From assembly GCF_018139145.2 (NCBI RefSeq), contig NC_059478.1, forward strand, positions 806,001 to 870,000: a DNA stretch of 64,000 nucleotides, in the 5' to 3' direction. The translations under genes and the position numbers were made by a program. The notes beneath the pieces were generated by a model. It worked only from the letters and a program-made list of their open reading frames with translations. It had not been told where the DNA came from and did not search any database. The DNA is from Gymnogyps californianus. Lineage: Eukaryota; Chordata; Aves; Accipitriformes; Cathartidae. The first letter of the stretch is position 1. Each line of letters starts with the position of its first letter. This document shows, piece by piece, positions 1 to 12,258 of this stretch.

Positions 1-3000
1 TATTGTTTTTTCAAAGCTTTCTCCTTTTTGGAAGAAATGGTTTGTTGAGTGTTATCTAAATCCATAGAGTTTAGGCACCCTCCAGATTGTATTTTTTTCA
101 GAACAACATATTGTATACCTTAAAAATTGAAAGTTTGAGTTACAAAAACAGAGCCCAGCATTTAGTGAGAATATTTCTAAAGACTGGATGAGATGATGAC
201 TATATTCTTGCAAACCATCTCCTTATGATTTTGGCATTCTGATGTATCATAAAGTATTATGCTCTTTTACAGCAAGAGCCTTGAAGATAGACCTGCTTAG
301 GCTGACATGGTTAAGACACTGATAATAATGCATATTCAGGACCTGAATCGTTATCTTTCCCTTCTGTCAATGTTTTAAAATTTCCATTGACATCTGTCTT
401 CTAGTGATTTTTATCACATAGCATACATTATAAATAATTGGAAAGAATTTAGTAAAGCAAAATGCTTCCAGTATATAATAATATAGTTGGCAGTGTTGGG
501 TCAAGCAATTAGTAATATATAACCCTGGCTAGGTATAAAAAGATGCATTAAAGTAATAGAAAAAGTAAGTTAAATGCATCTGATATTAAAATGGTTCATT
601 TAGTGAACAATTTACTGAAATATTAAAGTGGTTGTAATCTGTGTGAGGACATTGAACCATCAATTGATAGCAAGGGTCAAATTTAACTGAGATTTCCTTC
701 AATTGACCGAGTCAGATTTCAACTTAAATAACTTGCATGTCATCATATCAAATGGTAGAAATCTAAAGCTGGTGTTTTGAGCCAGAACTGAAAGGAGATC
801 TGGAAAACAGAATATAGTTAATCTTTGAATGTGTAATTTATTAATAGCAGGTATCTCCAAAACTTTTAAACCTGTCAAGACACCTACTCATATTGGTATT
901 TGGAGACTTAACTGAACATTTTCCAAGGAGATTCATAGAAGCAGAACCCAATAGTTTCTTAAACCTCTCCACAGCATCCCTCTAGATTAGATTCTCCAGA
1001 GAGAACAACTGTGCATTTTTGCAAGCATACCTGTTTAGATGCTAAACTTAGGTCTTCTGGATTTTTTCTGTATATAAACATTAATTCTACTTTTTCACTC
1101 TGTACATTCTGAATATTTTTGTCAAGGAAAATGGGCTAAGCAGGAAGGGCCATTAACAAAAACCTCTTATTATTTCTGGATATGTTGTTTGTATTATATT
1201 ACATTGACTTTTGGTAGGGTCTTTCATTACAGTCAATACAAATCAATTTTAAGATATAGCACCCTGCAGAAGTCTAACATCTGAAAACCACTTGAAACTG
1301 CTTAGGCAGCTGGTAGACAATTATACCACAGAATACATAAGCTCCCTTTTATACAGGTCAGCAAAGTTTACTGTTTAGGAATTAAATTTTAATTCAGAAG
1401 AGGGTATTTTCCTGAAGTTAAATAAAAGTGAATATACAATCAATTTTTTTGCATTGTGGTCTTAGTTTAGCTTAATTTTAACTTCTTGCCTAGCCATAAG
1501 ATGCAAACTGAGGCAACCTGAGAGTGAGCTTCTGAAGTGTTGTGCCTGCTATGACACAGCTCTCCATTACATTTTTATTATTGTGCATAATAATTTAGTT
1601 CTAAAGCACTGAACAGAGAGAAAAGGCAAAGCTTTGCACGTTTCGTAACTCACGATTCACCAAGAGGCCCCACAGATAAAAAGAGCAGCCCACAACTAAG
1701 CTCTAAGAAGAAAGATGTTTATACCTTTCTCTGACCACAAGTATCAAATCAAGATTTAGTGCTAGCTGTTTTCTACAAGAAACCACAGCTATGATGAATT
1801 CTCATCAAGGTACACTGGACAGAAATGGCAGGCTTCTTTTTAAGTCTATGTTAATTGGCAGTAAATTATATTAATTAAAATTCTCCGAGTTGAGACTTTT
1901 TTGCCAGTGACACAAGGCCATGATGACCTGTGTATTTCAGGATCAAATCCTTGTAACGAACAGACAGGTCAAAATATCCCCACAGCCAGGAGCAGATCTG
2001 TGCACTCAATAAGAGTGACACACTTGGCTTGCTGCCTGTTCCCAGAAATGCCCAGGCAATGCTCCATCTCTCCTGACTTGTATGGGAAACTGCCCCAAAG
2101 TACAATAAAACAAAACAAACAGCCACTTAAACAGGAAGTCATCACTCCAAAACATTTAGCATTTCACATCAAAAAAAAAGTAAAAAGCAGCAACTGACTA
2201 TATCATGGTGATCTTTAAAACATTTTCCTCATGTATACAGGCATGGTCAAACAACCGGATAGTCTAGGTTAAGACTATTAAAACTATGAAATCTATTAAA
2301 AAGAAATATATCTGCAGACAGCAGATACACAATATTAAGGAGAAGGTGAATTTCTGTTTGGTACAGCAAGATCATTTCAAGCTTGGGTCATATTTTCAAA
2401 ATGTCTAGCAGTTCAGAGGCCAGAACATTTCAGAAAAAAAGTTTTATTTCTGAAAAAGGACTGTGCTCATATTAGTTCTGGCATAAAACAGCATACAAAA
2501 ATTTACACATGCAAACCTGCATGAATCCAAATACTAGCCACCTTGGAATGATGAGATTAAATGTTCTTTGATGTTGTATTCATTAGATCCATTGGCAAGT
2601 GGAAGGTAGATTTAAGAGGAAAATATATTCAAATAATAACTAAGGCTTCAAAGACACAGTAGGAAAGGTAATTGTTCAAGTATTTTATCTGCTCTCTGTG
2701 TTTTTTTTTTAAAGAGTAGAATTCAAAAGAAAAATTATGATGTTAAAGTACATTTTCTGAGGGGAAAAATAAAATGTCTTTTGTACAGACGATTTTACAT
2801 AACAATGGTCATGATATAGATAGGAGCAGAAGGCTCTGTTTGGTATTGTCAAATATTGGCTAAAACATGAAGCGAGAACAAAAGTAGAACGTCAGCAAAA
2901 AAGACAGACACAACTTTAAATGAAAATATATTTCTGAAGTACATTCATCCATTTATACAGTGATCTAAATGAGTATTGTTGAATTTTCTTTAGTTTATAG

Positions 3001-4476
3001 AACCTTTAGGCCATGAAAACAGTGCTAAAAATCCACCAACAGACTTCAGAGCAGCTTTTCTGGTTATATCATTAATGTCACATTTAATTTATGTTTATGC
3101 CTTATAATTAAAGCTTTTTTTAATTTTCCATATTTTAAAGTGAAACTTACATGTTCACATACTTACAAATTCATACTTACAGCAGGCTCAATGAAGCATA
3201 TTTTTAAGGAGTTAGATGGTTTTGATCTACAGTCTCCAGCACTCTTTCAGGTTGTCGTTTTCAACAAGTTAATTCTTTCAGTCTGGGATCTTATCACCTT
3301 GCTACTTACTCTTCTGGCTAGATAACTTCAAGCCTCTCATGTAACAGAACCGAGCACATACTCTGCAAGGATTATTACATTATCTCCTCCTTAGATCACT
3401 GTTTCACCTCTATTGCTGTAACATTTCACTGTGCTGTAGAAAAGGTCTGTAGTTTTTCCCATTAGAAATCCATCAAATGCAGGCTTACTTTTCGTATTTC
3501 ACATTATTCAAATCCGAAAATCTTTTCCACTACCATTGCTCTCAAAGGACTATTTACTTGAAAATATTGCTAAGGTGTTAAATCCTCCTTATGAGTTTCG
3601 AGACAAATATATGTATTTATGGAGGAAAAATCCAATCATGCAGTAGTTCTCTATAAAGGGCTGTAAGTACTGAACAGTAGAAGCTTGTGTTTTCCATAAA
3701 GCTGATCTTGTGGGAGAGAAGGAGAGGTAAAACCAAGTTAAAGGCCAATAAGAACTGAATTTATGTAAATCTCCTCATAAGTTTTATCAGAGAAGTAATT
3801 TAAAAATAATAATAATAAAAAAGACTACCTGTATCTTTTAAGAAGACAATAAACATCCACAATACTGCTCTGTAACTCTAGTTTCTTCTTGGTTTTGTAC
3901 CCCTTCTTCTTTCAAACTAAATCTTTCAGATCTTATTTCCAGCACAATCTTTGTCAGAACTGGGCTTCTGCCTCAGTGAATTTCTAGGTACATCAGCCAA
4001 AGTGATTCTGAATATGTATCTTTGTATGGTGAAACCTGGGATACTTTAAAAACCAAACCAAATTGCCTTTCAGCATAAGTTTGGTTTGAAAGACTTATAT
4101 TTGTTTGTTCCCCTGTCTCCAGTCTCCCAGAACAACCTGTAGCCTGGTGGTGAAAATACAGTGCTGAATTGTGCTGATCAACTCATTTACATGAGCTTAA
4201 AGCTGTTTTTCTACGAGTCAGCATAACCACGTTTGGGCTAATTGCTGTTATAGAAAGTTTGCCTTCACCTCTTTATCATTCTCTGTCAAATGATACAGCA
4301 ACAGCACTGAAAAATTCTGACCAACTATAATTACAGTATTAATAACTCCTACTAATATAGGAATAACAATTTCAGGACAGTTGAACCCACTTTCAGGAGC
4401 AATGCCTTGGTTTTGACCCTCTGATTTTTGGGTAGCTTTTCAGAACCAGTATCTTCAGGTAAAAATAAGTAAGATT

Positions 4477-4491
4477 AAAAAAAAAAAAAAA
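4477..4491. repeat. poly-A run (15 A)
   Basis: Uninterrupted run of 15 A. No retrotransposon body is recognisable directly upstream, so it is treated as a simple repeat. Confidence 0.85.
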
Positions 4492-5589
4492 GCAATACCC
4501 AAATATCCTAAAACTAAATTATTGTCTTATGATTATAAAAGTCTCCCTACCACATTCCTTCATGAACTCAAATGCCAATTACTAGGGGCTTTACATGGAT
4601 TTGACGCAACTACAAAGTAGCTGAGGAACAAAGAACAAATACTGCAGAATCTGGCCAAAATCTGAGTAAGAAACAAAACCAACTCACGTACTTCCTTCAA
4701 CTGTAGATATTCCAAACTAGCCCCAACAAAAATGCTGAGTAATCTTGCCAAAACAAGGTCAACATGATACAGTAATTTGGCCAAGAGTGCACTCACTTTA
4801 GCAGGAGGCAGATCTTCTGCACATTAAGTTTTAACAAACCTGAAGTGCTTTACACAAACTACACTGAAAGAGGTGACCACTGGATGGTTTCTGGCTGTTG
4901 TATTTATCCTTCTGCAATTTAAAATACCATAGAAGTGTCTTCTTATGAGAAGAAGTCCGAAAGTAATTGTTTCAGATATGCATTGGTTAAAGGCAAATAA
5001 TCACAACATAGATAAAACACATCAGTCCTTTAAAATGATGGAGTAAATAAATTTGTAAGTATCTGGGATGTTGAACAGTAACAAAAAGGAGGAGAAGGTG
5101 CAAGATTTAGGTTAGATATGACATTACTGCAGAGTCTTATAATGATCAGTGAGAGCTGTGCCATTTCTCTCATAAGCTTCAGTGAACACTATCTTGAATA
5201 TGTGTACAAAATACCTGAATTAATTCACTCCTATAATCTATGAATTTTTGACAAAGAAGGAAAAGAAAAGGGATATTTCAGACTTTTTAGGTAGTTTTTG
5301 ACTTCATACTACAAGAAGAAAGAGTATAATTTTTCTTTTCTTTTGTGTTTTTGTGTGTGTATAAGTGTAAATTAGATAATTAGGTAGTCTGACCTCTCAT
5401 ATATGACTTTTAAAAGCTAAGCTCAGATATCAAGCGTATGAGAAAGAACTGGACTTTAGTGGTACTAATTTTGAGGAGTCAGACGAAACTGTTCAGGGAA
5501 AGGTTTTGAATTTAGAATTAAAGACACTTTAGTCTTATCATGGCATTTGTATTTCAGAGCTATGCATGCAGTCATTTTAGATTGAATTT

Positions 5590-5690
5590 TTATACATATA
5601 TGTACACACATATCTACTGCATAGATATATATGTGAACTCTACATATATATCAACCCCTCTCTACATATACGTACTCATACTCTATACAT
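5590..5690. repeat. TA/CA-rich imperfect microsatellite
   Basis: Degenerate repeats of TACATATA, ACACATAT and CTACATATA type, with small self-complementary pieces such as TACATATATGTA. Low-complexity sequence with no coding signal. Confidence 0.7.
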
Positions 5691-8600
5691 ATCTCAACTA
5701 ATGAATCATTTAGCATCATATTTTGAGATGAAGTATGTTAAAATCTGTCACAATATGAGTGGGTCTGTCCACATTTTCACAGATGCCCTTGTAACAGGCT
5801 GAACACCAGTCAGCAACAGTAACATGAACCAGTGAACTTCATCAAACCGAAGTCAGTGCTGCTTTTTTCTCAGGGCATTTGCAAAACTTTTTTTGTTATT
5901 ATTCAACCAGCACCACACAGAAGTCTGTCAGTCCCGTTCTTGTATATGTACCAGTGATTTGGAACAACTGCTTTGGAAAGTCCAATTGAAGTGCTTCTCT
6001 GCAAAAATGATCTGGTGACAGGTCTAAAGCTTGCTGGAATTTGTAATCTCTGATTGAATGTAATTACTGTGAACTTCAGGAAGAATCATAGTCAATAAGT
6101 CATATAAACTGACTTGCACATACTTTTGTAGAAGACAGACTAATTAAAAATGTAGACACCATGCAAGTCACCATCAGAAAGAAATTATAATGAAACATTA
6201 GTTTTATTTTTCACCAACTTTGTATTTGTTCATTTAATATAAAGCCCATAATGTAATGTCACATGTTCTTTGACAAGCAGTTTCAGGAAGAAAGTTTACA
6301 CATTTCTGATGTAAAATCCCATTTTTTAAGACATAAACACAGTGGTGGTGGGGAGGGATGCAACCAAAATAAAACCTTAAATGCTAACAGTATTAGCTTT
6401 ATTAGAAACAGTACAATAAATAACCGGTTACTATGAACATTTAATGCCTTGCTTTCAATCTTGTGTTGTTCCATGAGCTATTTAGGACCTACAAGAATTT
6501 ACATTATTCCTTTTTTTAGAAACCTACTCTTCTACATACGTCCAAATCAGTTTTAATGCAAACAAAGTTTATTCTTAGAACTTATAAAAATATCATCTTG
6601 AAATAAAGCGGATGTCAATGTTTATTTCAAAAACACAAAAATATTTCTTCTTTAAGTGAATTGTTGTTGGGTTTTCTAAACTCAGTACCATAGACAAAAT
6701 AAAAAGTTTAACCAACAAAATATCATTTCTAATAATTCGGTGGCACAGAAAACTAAGAGCTATCAGAATTCAGCCCTTTGGTAGGTAGCAGTCACACTGA
6801 GACCACTGGAGCTTTCTTTATAGGAAAACGCTGTTTAGCATAAGCAAGGACTGTCTTCATAACAGTCAGTGAAGTGTAATCATAGAAGAATCATGCTTTA
6901 CACTTTAAGATTGTCATTAACAGCCCTGAGAAGAACAAAGAAAATATATCATAGTCTCCCTATTCAGAAACCTTTATACCGTATTTGTTCAGATAATGAT
7001 ATCTGAAACCAAAGATTATCATATCCTTGACCTGGTGGAGGATGCTGCTGCCTTTTACCAGTAGGAACAGTAATCCCAATATAATTGTGTCTACCCTGTT
7101 AGTAATTTCATTGCTTTTATGCATAGATTCTAGGTGTCATGGATAAACACCCTCCAAAATGTACACTGTGAAATACAATGCACTGGAAAAAACCCTTAAT
7201 TAGAGCATTTATAAATACATCTTTCTCAGCCCCCTTGGAGGACGGATTCGTACCAGATATCTTCATGATCTGTCTTATGATCTGCCTACAATATGATTGA
7301 TTGGAAACAGTACTGTCTTGTTACGGAACACCAAAAAAATGCAATATGAATTGCACAGCTTTTTGAAGAACTCTTGGATGACCTTTTTGCACAGACACCT
7401 GTTTTCAGTAGGGGCTAACAGGTGACTTACTACTCTTCCTGTTGCTCAACATACTTAAGGAATAATGAAAGGGCAGCAATTCTCACATTTTTACTATGCA
7501 AAAAGGAAACAATTTTTACTCCTGTCACTCAAGGTAGCTACTATTCATAAATGCCATTTTGAGGAATTTGGTAGAGAATGACTGGATTAAAGGGAAGGTA
7601 TTTACCTGAATTAAGATGCTTGCAATTGAGAAATAAGCTAAAAAACAGAGATTTTAATCTAATTCACTAAGTGCAGATACCTCAAGACCAATATTCACCC
7701 GTATACTCATTGTAGAACTAACACTGCTTGACAAACCAAACACAATTATCATTTAAAACAGATTTCTGAGGGCGAGCACAATAAAAAGTTAAGTACCACA
7801 GTAATATCTAGCTGGAATATTTCTCACTCAGAGCCTGAAATCTATAGATAGGATATAATTTCCTTCCTGTGTCTCTTTAGTTGTAATTATGACTAATACA
7901 AAATTCAGAGGATTTTTGTGAACAGTGCATCTATATAAAAGATCTGTGGCTACGGTTTTTTCCCTTTCTCCTTTCAGCTGACAGCTTGAAAACTAAGGAG
8001 CTTAATCACATGAATTTCTTCATTGTATATCTTTCAAATATAAAAGAATACAGAATTATTTCATTGTCTATGATTTAGACCACAAGAAAAACACAAATCA
8101 AAGCCACACTGTTTGTAAAAGAAGTGTGTACTCTCCTTCCTGTTCCACAACTCCTGAATATCATGTCACATGGAGTCTCAGATATGAAGCTCTGTATTTA
8201 TTTATATATGAAAATGACGTGGTGCCAGGTGAAAGAGAAGGCAGTGGTTTTCCCTGACCTTTAGAAGCCACAAATACGCAGCAGAATCCTATAGTTGAAT
8301 TATAGCCTAGTCTGACTGAGAAGCAATACTACTGCAAAGAAACAAAAATATAATAGAAAAAAAAGGGTATATTTTTAAAAGCTGGCCTTTTTCTTTGTGC
8401 TTATGCCATGCAAACTCAAGCTGGTATGTCTCCAGTTAAAAATAAATGACTGTAACTCCACATAAAAGTTGGGTAACTTTTTATCTTTTTGTTAAATCAT
8501 CAGGCAAATAAAGGTACACAAAAACACATTGTATGTGAGAAAACAGGGCTTATTACAGAAGAATTTGCACTGCCTCATACATCACCAGTTCCATGTGTCC

Positions 8601-8938
8601 ACCACTCCATTCCCATCACACTGCATTCAGGGTTCGTACATCAGCATGATAACTGGAAGATCAGTAGGTGATACATTTCAATACACTCATTGAGGCTTGT
8701 TTGCACCAAATCTACTCAGCTGAAAGTTGGACGGAAAATGTTGTCTTTGCTGTATAAATAGTGAGAAACACTGACTTTACATAAAATTTCAGATGGATCT
8801 ACTAATTTCCAGAGCATAAACCAAACAGGAACATAATAACATAGCATGGATAAAGATTTTCTCAGAAGATTGAGCTGACCCATGAAACCTGGCTGATTAT
8901 ATGCCTTCTTGAAGGCAGATATGCCAGAATCTAAACAT

Positions 8939-9020
8939 ATCATAGAATGGTTTCAGTTGGAAGTGACCTTTAAAGATTGAGTCCAAGCCCCCCCTCCATG
9001 GGCAGGAACATCTTTCATGT
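8939..9020 (-). mobile_element. CR1 LINE, 3' tail only
   Basis: Read on the plus strand this begins CATAGAATGG and continues with the GTTGGAAGTGACC-type block and the CCATGGGCAGG block. Those are the reverse complement of the 3' untranslated end of avian CR1. The copy is very heavily 5'-truncated (about 80 bp), as is usual for CR1, and carries no coding sequence. Confidence 0.85.
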
Positions 9021-9022
9021 AG

Positions 9023-9065
9023 GATCATAAAATGGTTTTGGTTGGAGGGGACCATAGAAAGACTA
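9023..9065 (-). mobile_element. second CR1 3' tail, head-to-tail with the first
   Basis: Starts again with GATCATAAAATGG followed by a GGTTGGAGGGGACC block, the same CR1 3' end signature as the copy immediately to its left. Only about 40 bp is recognisable. The two may be separate insertions, the second landing at the end of the first, or a local duplication. Confidence 0.65.
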
Positions 9066-9832
9066 TGTTATAACTTCTAGTAGTTTCTAGACAAAAGGAG
9101 CCCTGCACTGATTGTTCAAGAAAATGCCAGAAGCTTACAACAACCTTTGCCGAGTTATTTTATTTCATTTAATTTCTCCCCATAAAAGCCCATCCCTGTT
9201 CTCACAGCAACCGGACCACTAGTGCAAGGTCACAGCAGTTAAACAGAATTTTGCCCTGCCACATCATCCACAGATGCATATGAAGTTTAATCAGTCCTAC
9301 AAGAAGTTTGATGGAAAGTTGTGCTGTTCCATAACCTCCTGATGTAACTTGCAGAGGGCTTTTAGATGAGTAAATGAAATTCTTATGAGTTTTTTTACAG
9401 AAATAGTCATTTAATTAGGGTGACCCAAGTGGTCAGCTCCAAGCTGGATCCAATGCTATTTGGCCTGGAAATAGCATTTTCACCTTTTTTTAGGGGAAAT
9501 TTCACTTCCACTTCCATTAGGTAACAGAGAAAAAGTGTGAGGCATGCTTCTGGCTACTTCTGCACTGTGACCAAACAGGCAGGCTCCACACAGAACACTA
9601 CAGGATTCTCAGTTCCAGGTTTTTGACTAAAAACTTAGTGGTCCCAAGGTGGATCAGAAGTTACATGTCCAAGACATGTCTCTACATCCTAAAGCAATTA
9701 ATAATGATTTGTCATCCTTCTAGCTATCATTCTAGCACACTTCCTAAATTCTTTAGGGTCTAATTCTGTAACCATTAGTGGCATTATATAACTCAAAGGA
9801 AAAAAAAAAGTGTAAGTGGAAAAGTATTTTGT
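9066..9832. other. gene-free spacer
   Basis: No gene, repeat family or RNA gene recognised. The last 50 bases are A-rich up to the insertion site of the following LTR. Confidence 0.6.
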
Positions 9833-9837
9833 ACTTA

Positions 9838-10419
9838 TGTCCTGGTTTCAGCTAGGACAGAGTAAATTTTCTTCCTAGTAGCTGGTACAGTGCTGTGTTT
9901 TGGATTTAGTAGGAAAATAATGTTGATAACACACTGATGTTTTTAGTTGTTGCTAAGTAGTGTTTATACTAAGTCAAGGATTTTTCAGCTTCTCATGCCC
10001 AGCCAGCAAGAAGGCTGGAGGGGCACAAGAAGTTGGGAGGGGACTCTGTCAGGACAGCTGACCCAAACTGGCCAAAGGGATATTCCGTACCATATGACAT
10101 CATGCCCAGTATATAAACTGGGGGGAGCTGGCTGGGAGTGGGGGATTGCGGCTCAGGAACTAACTGGGCATTGGTCAACGAGTGGTGAGCAATTGCATTG
10201 TGCACCACTTGCTTTGTATAGTTTAATTCTTTTAGGATTACTATTGTCATATTATTATTATCATTATCATTGTTTTTCATTCCTTTCTGTCCTATTAAAC
10301 TGTCTTTATCTCAACTCATGATGTTTTTTTCCTGATTCTCTCCCCCATCCCAGGGGTGGGGGGGCAGTGAGCGAGCGGCTGCATAGTGATTAGTTGTTGG
10401 CTGGGGTTAAACCATGACA
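9838..10419 (+). mobile_element. Solo LTR 1 of an avian endogenous retrovirus (ERVL-like)
   Basis: Starts TGTCCTGGTTTCAGCT and ends GGTTAAACCATGACA, so it has the TG...CA termini of a retroviral LTR. It is flanked by ACTTA (9833-9837) and AATTA (10420-10424), a 5-bp target-site duplication with one mismatch. Inside are a TATATAAA box (10110-10117), a CRE-like TGACATCA just upstream, an AT-repeat patch and an ATTAAA polyadenylation signal (10294-10299). No gag, pol or env follows, so it is a solo LTR left by recombination between two LTRs. Four more copies of the same family are in this window. Assignment to the ERVL class rests on the 5-bp duplication and general resemblance; a family name would need a repeat library search. 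Confidence 0.9.
10095..10117 (+). promoter_or_regulatory. LTR core promoter: CRE-like site and TATA box
   Basis: TGACATCA (10095-10102) is one base off the palindromic CREB/ATF site TGACGTCA and lies just upstream of TATATAAA (10110-10117). The pair is conserved in position in all five LTRs of the window. Activity today is not shown. Confidence 0.6.
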
Positions 10420-10424
10420 AATTA

Positions 10425-11324
10425 GTATAATTATTAGTTATAAAAAAGATAGTTATATTCTTAGTTACCCATATAGACCCAGTTATTTACATAAATAATT
10501 CCATTTTTTCACAAATTCAAGTAACATAAAAAAGTATTTTACTTTTCCATCCCAAGATCTCTAATATATCAATAAGTTTATTCTTGTAAGATGTGACACA
10601 TTTTTAAGCAGTCATTCCTAAAATTTTTTTAGATTTTATTTCAGATGAAACCAATATTGCACGCCAAACTGTAAATACTTTACATGTGCACTGTTTAGCA
10701 ATTGCTTTATGTAGTTTAGGATACCTTTTTATACTTTTACATTAGAGCTTAGTGTAATTCTCATTCCTCACAACCAAAATTTAAATATCTAAAAGCGTTA
10801 TTTCTATCTGAAATACTTAAAATGTAATAAAGGAGCTGAAGGTTTATGTCAGTTTGGTGACATGCCAATTAAATGTCCTATGTACTTAAAGAAATTATAT
10901 TCGCTTCATTTACTCATTAATACAAGAAAAAGCCAATATTAAGCCATTATTCTCGTGATGTTATGAAGATTCAAGGAACAGTGACATGTTGTATAACTAA
11001 CTTATTTGTGTGTAATAATTGGTAAATATACTCTTCAAAGTGCAAAGTAATGCAAAAGTGAAAGTTTATGTTTCTGAGATTTGATAAGATTAGGCTTCAT
11101 ATTTGAAAATGTTTTCTTTCTTCCATATCTTGTGTCTATAATATTCACCTTCCAAAGAAAGAGTGGAGTCAAGCTTTTTACTGTGAGGGACTCTCCTGTA
11201 TGCAGGGACAAAGAATCAGTCTCAGCATGCCTCTCTCAGTATAAATCTATTACTGGAGGTAGTAATACTTACGCTATATTGCTAAAGCTAGTGTAACAGT
11301 GAAAGTAGAGTCATGAGATATCTA
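10425..11324. other. gene-free spacer
   Basis: AT-rich sequence with short chance open frames only; nothing recognised. Confidence 0.6.
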
Positions 11325-12258
11325 CTACATCTCTTGGATGCAGGAGTTGAATACACCATTAGCAATTTTGCTGATGATACTAAACTAGGAGGTGCTGTTG
11401 ACTCTCTCAAGGGACAAGAGGCCTTGCAGAGGAATCTAGAGAGATTGGAGCATTGGGCAATCAGCAGCAGCATGAAATTTAAGACCAAGTGCCAGATTCT
11501 GCACCTGGGATGGAGTAACGCTGGACGCAAGTATAGATTGGGAGAGGAGTGGCTGGAGAGCAGCCCTGCAAGAAAGATATCTGGCAGTGCTGGCCAGCAG
11601 CAGGCTCAATAGGAGTCAGCAGTGTGCCCCGGCAGCCAAGAAGACAAACCGCATCCTGGGGTGCCTGAAACGCAATATAACCAGCCGGTCAAGAGAGGAT
11701 TATCCCACTGTATTTAACATTGGTGCAGCCTCACCTTGAGTGCTGCTGTGTGCAGTTCTGGGCCCCACTGTTTAAGAAGGATGTGAAGGCACTTGAATGT
11801 GTCCAGAGGAGGGCAACCAAGCTGGTGACAGGGCTAGAAGCCATGTCCTATGAGGAGCAGCTAAGGACTTTGGGTTTGTCCAGTTTGGAGAAAAGGAGGC
11901 TGAGGGGTGACTTCATTGCTCTCTACAGCTTCCTGAGGAGGGGACATGGAGAGGGAGGTACTGATCTCTTCTCCCTGGGATCCAGGGACAGGATGCGTGG
12001 GAATGGTTCAAAACTGCACCAGGGGAGGTTCAGACTAGATATTAGGAAGCATTTCTTTACTGAGAGTGTTGTCAAACCCTGGAACAGGCTTCCTGAAGAG
12101 GTGGTGGATGCCCCATGCCTGTCAGTGTTTAAGAGGCATTTGGACAATGCCCCTAATAACATGCTTTAACTTTTGGTCAGCCCTGAAGTGGTCAGGCAGT
12201 TGGACTAGATGATCATTGTAGGTCCCTTCCAACTGAACTATTCTATTCCTGTAATCTT
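11325..12258 (+). mobile_element. CR1 LINE, 5'-truncated
   Basis: Codes for the last part of the CR1 reverse transcriptase and the conserved C-terminal region, followed by a 3' end with GGACTAGATGATCATTGTAG and TCCCTTCCAACTGAAC, the standard CR1 3' block. The 5' edge is set where similarity to the RT protein begins, just before the DLDEG-type segment. The final ATTCTATG tail is decayed (ATTCTATTCCTGTAATC). Confidence 0.93.
11334..12169 (+). pseudogene. CR1 ORF2 fragment: end of reverse transcriptase and C-terminal region
   Basis: CR1 ORF2 encodes an endonuclease plus reverse transcriptase used to copy the element into the genome. This piece starts shortly before the RT catalytic box; the residues FADDTKLGG are intact (Ala-Asp-Asp at 11370-11378). 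The frame runs to 11612 and is then broken. A second frame from 11720 to 12169 carries the conserved C-terminal block, with [12 protein letters not shown], [18 protein letters not shown] and [14 protein letters not shown] motifs, and ends at a stop just before the 3' untranslated region. The catalytic motif is preserved, but the endonuclease and most of the RT are missing and at least one frameshift separates the two parts. The fragment is therefore dead. Gene identity is firm; exact limits are approximate. Confidence 0.9.

Larger units (their letters stand above)
1..8938. other. AT-rich gene-free stretch
   Basis: I see no gene, transposon or RNA gene here that I can support. The open frames are short (under 100 codons), lack recognisable motifs and are what chance gives in AT-rich DNA. 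Small features inside are a 15-A run at 4477-4491 and a TACATATA-rich low-complexity patch at about 5590-5690. Diverged old repeats or conserved non-coding elements could be present and would not be visible without alignment. Confidence 0.6.

Noticed and set aside
1875..2197. Overlapping open frames on both strands
   Set aside because: Under 100 codons, no motifs, and overlapping on opposite strands; typical chance frames.
10118..10321. Open frames within the LTRs (also 9993-10280, 16893-17117, 28879-29163, 62752-63021)
   Set aside because: They lie in non-coding LTR sequence and recur in several copies only because the LTRs are homologous.
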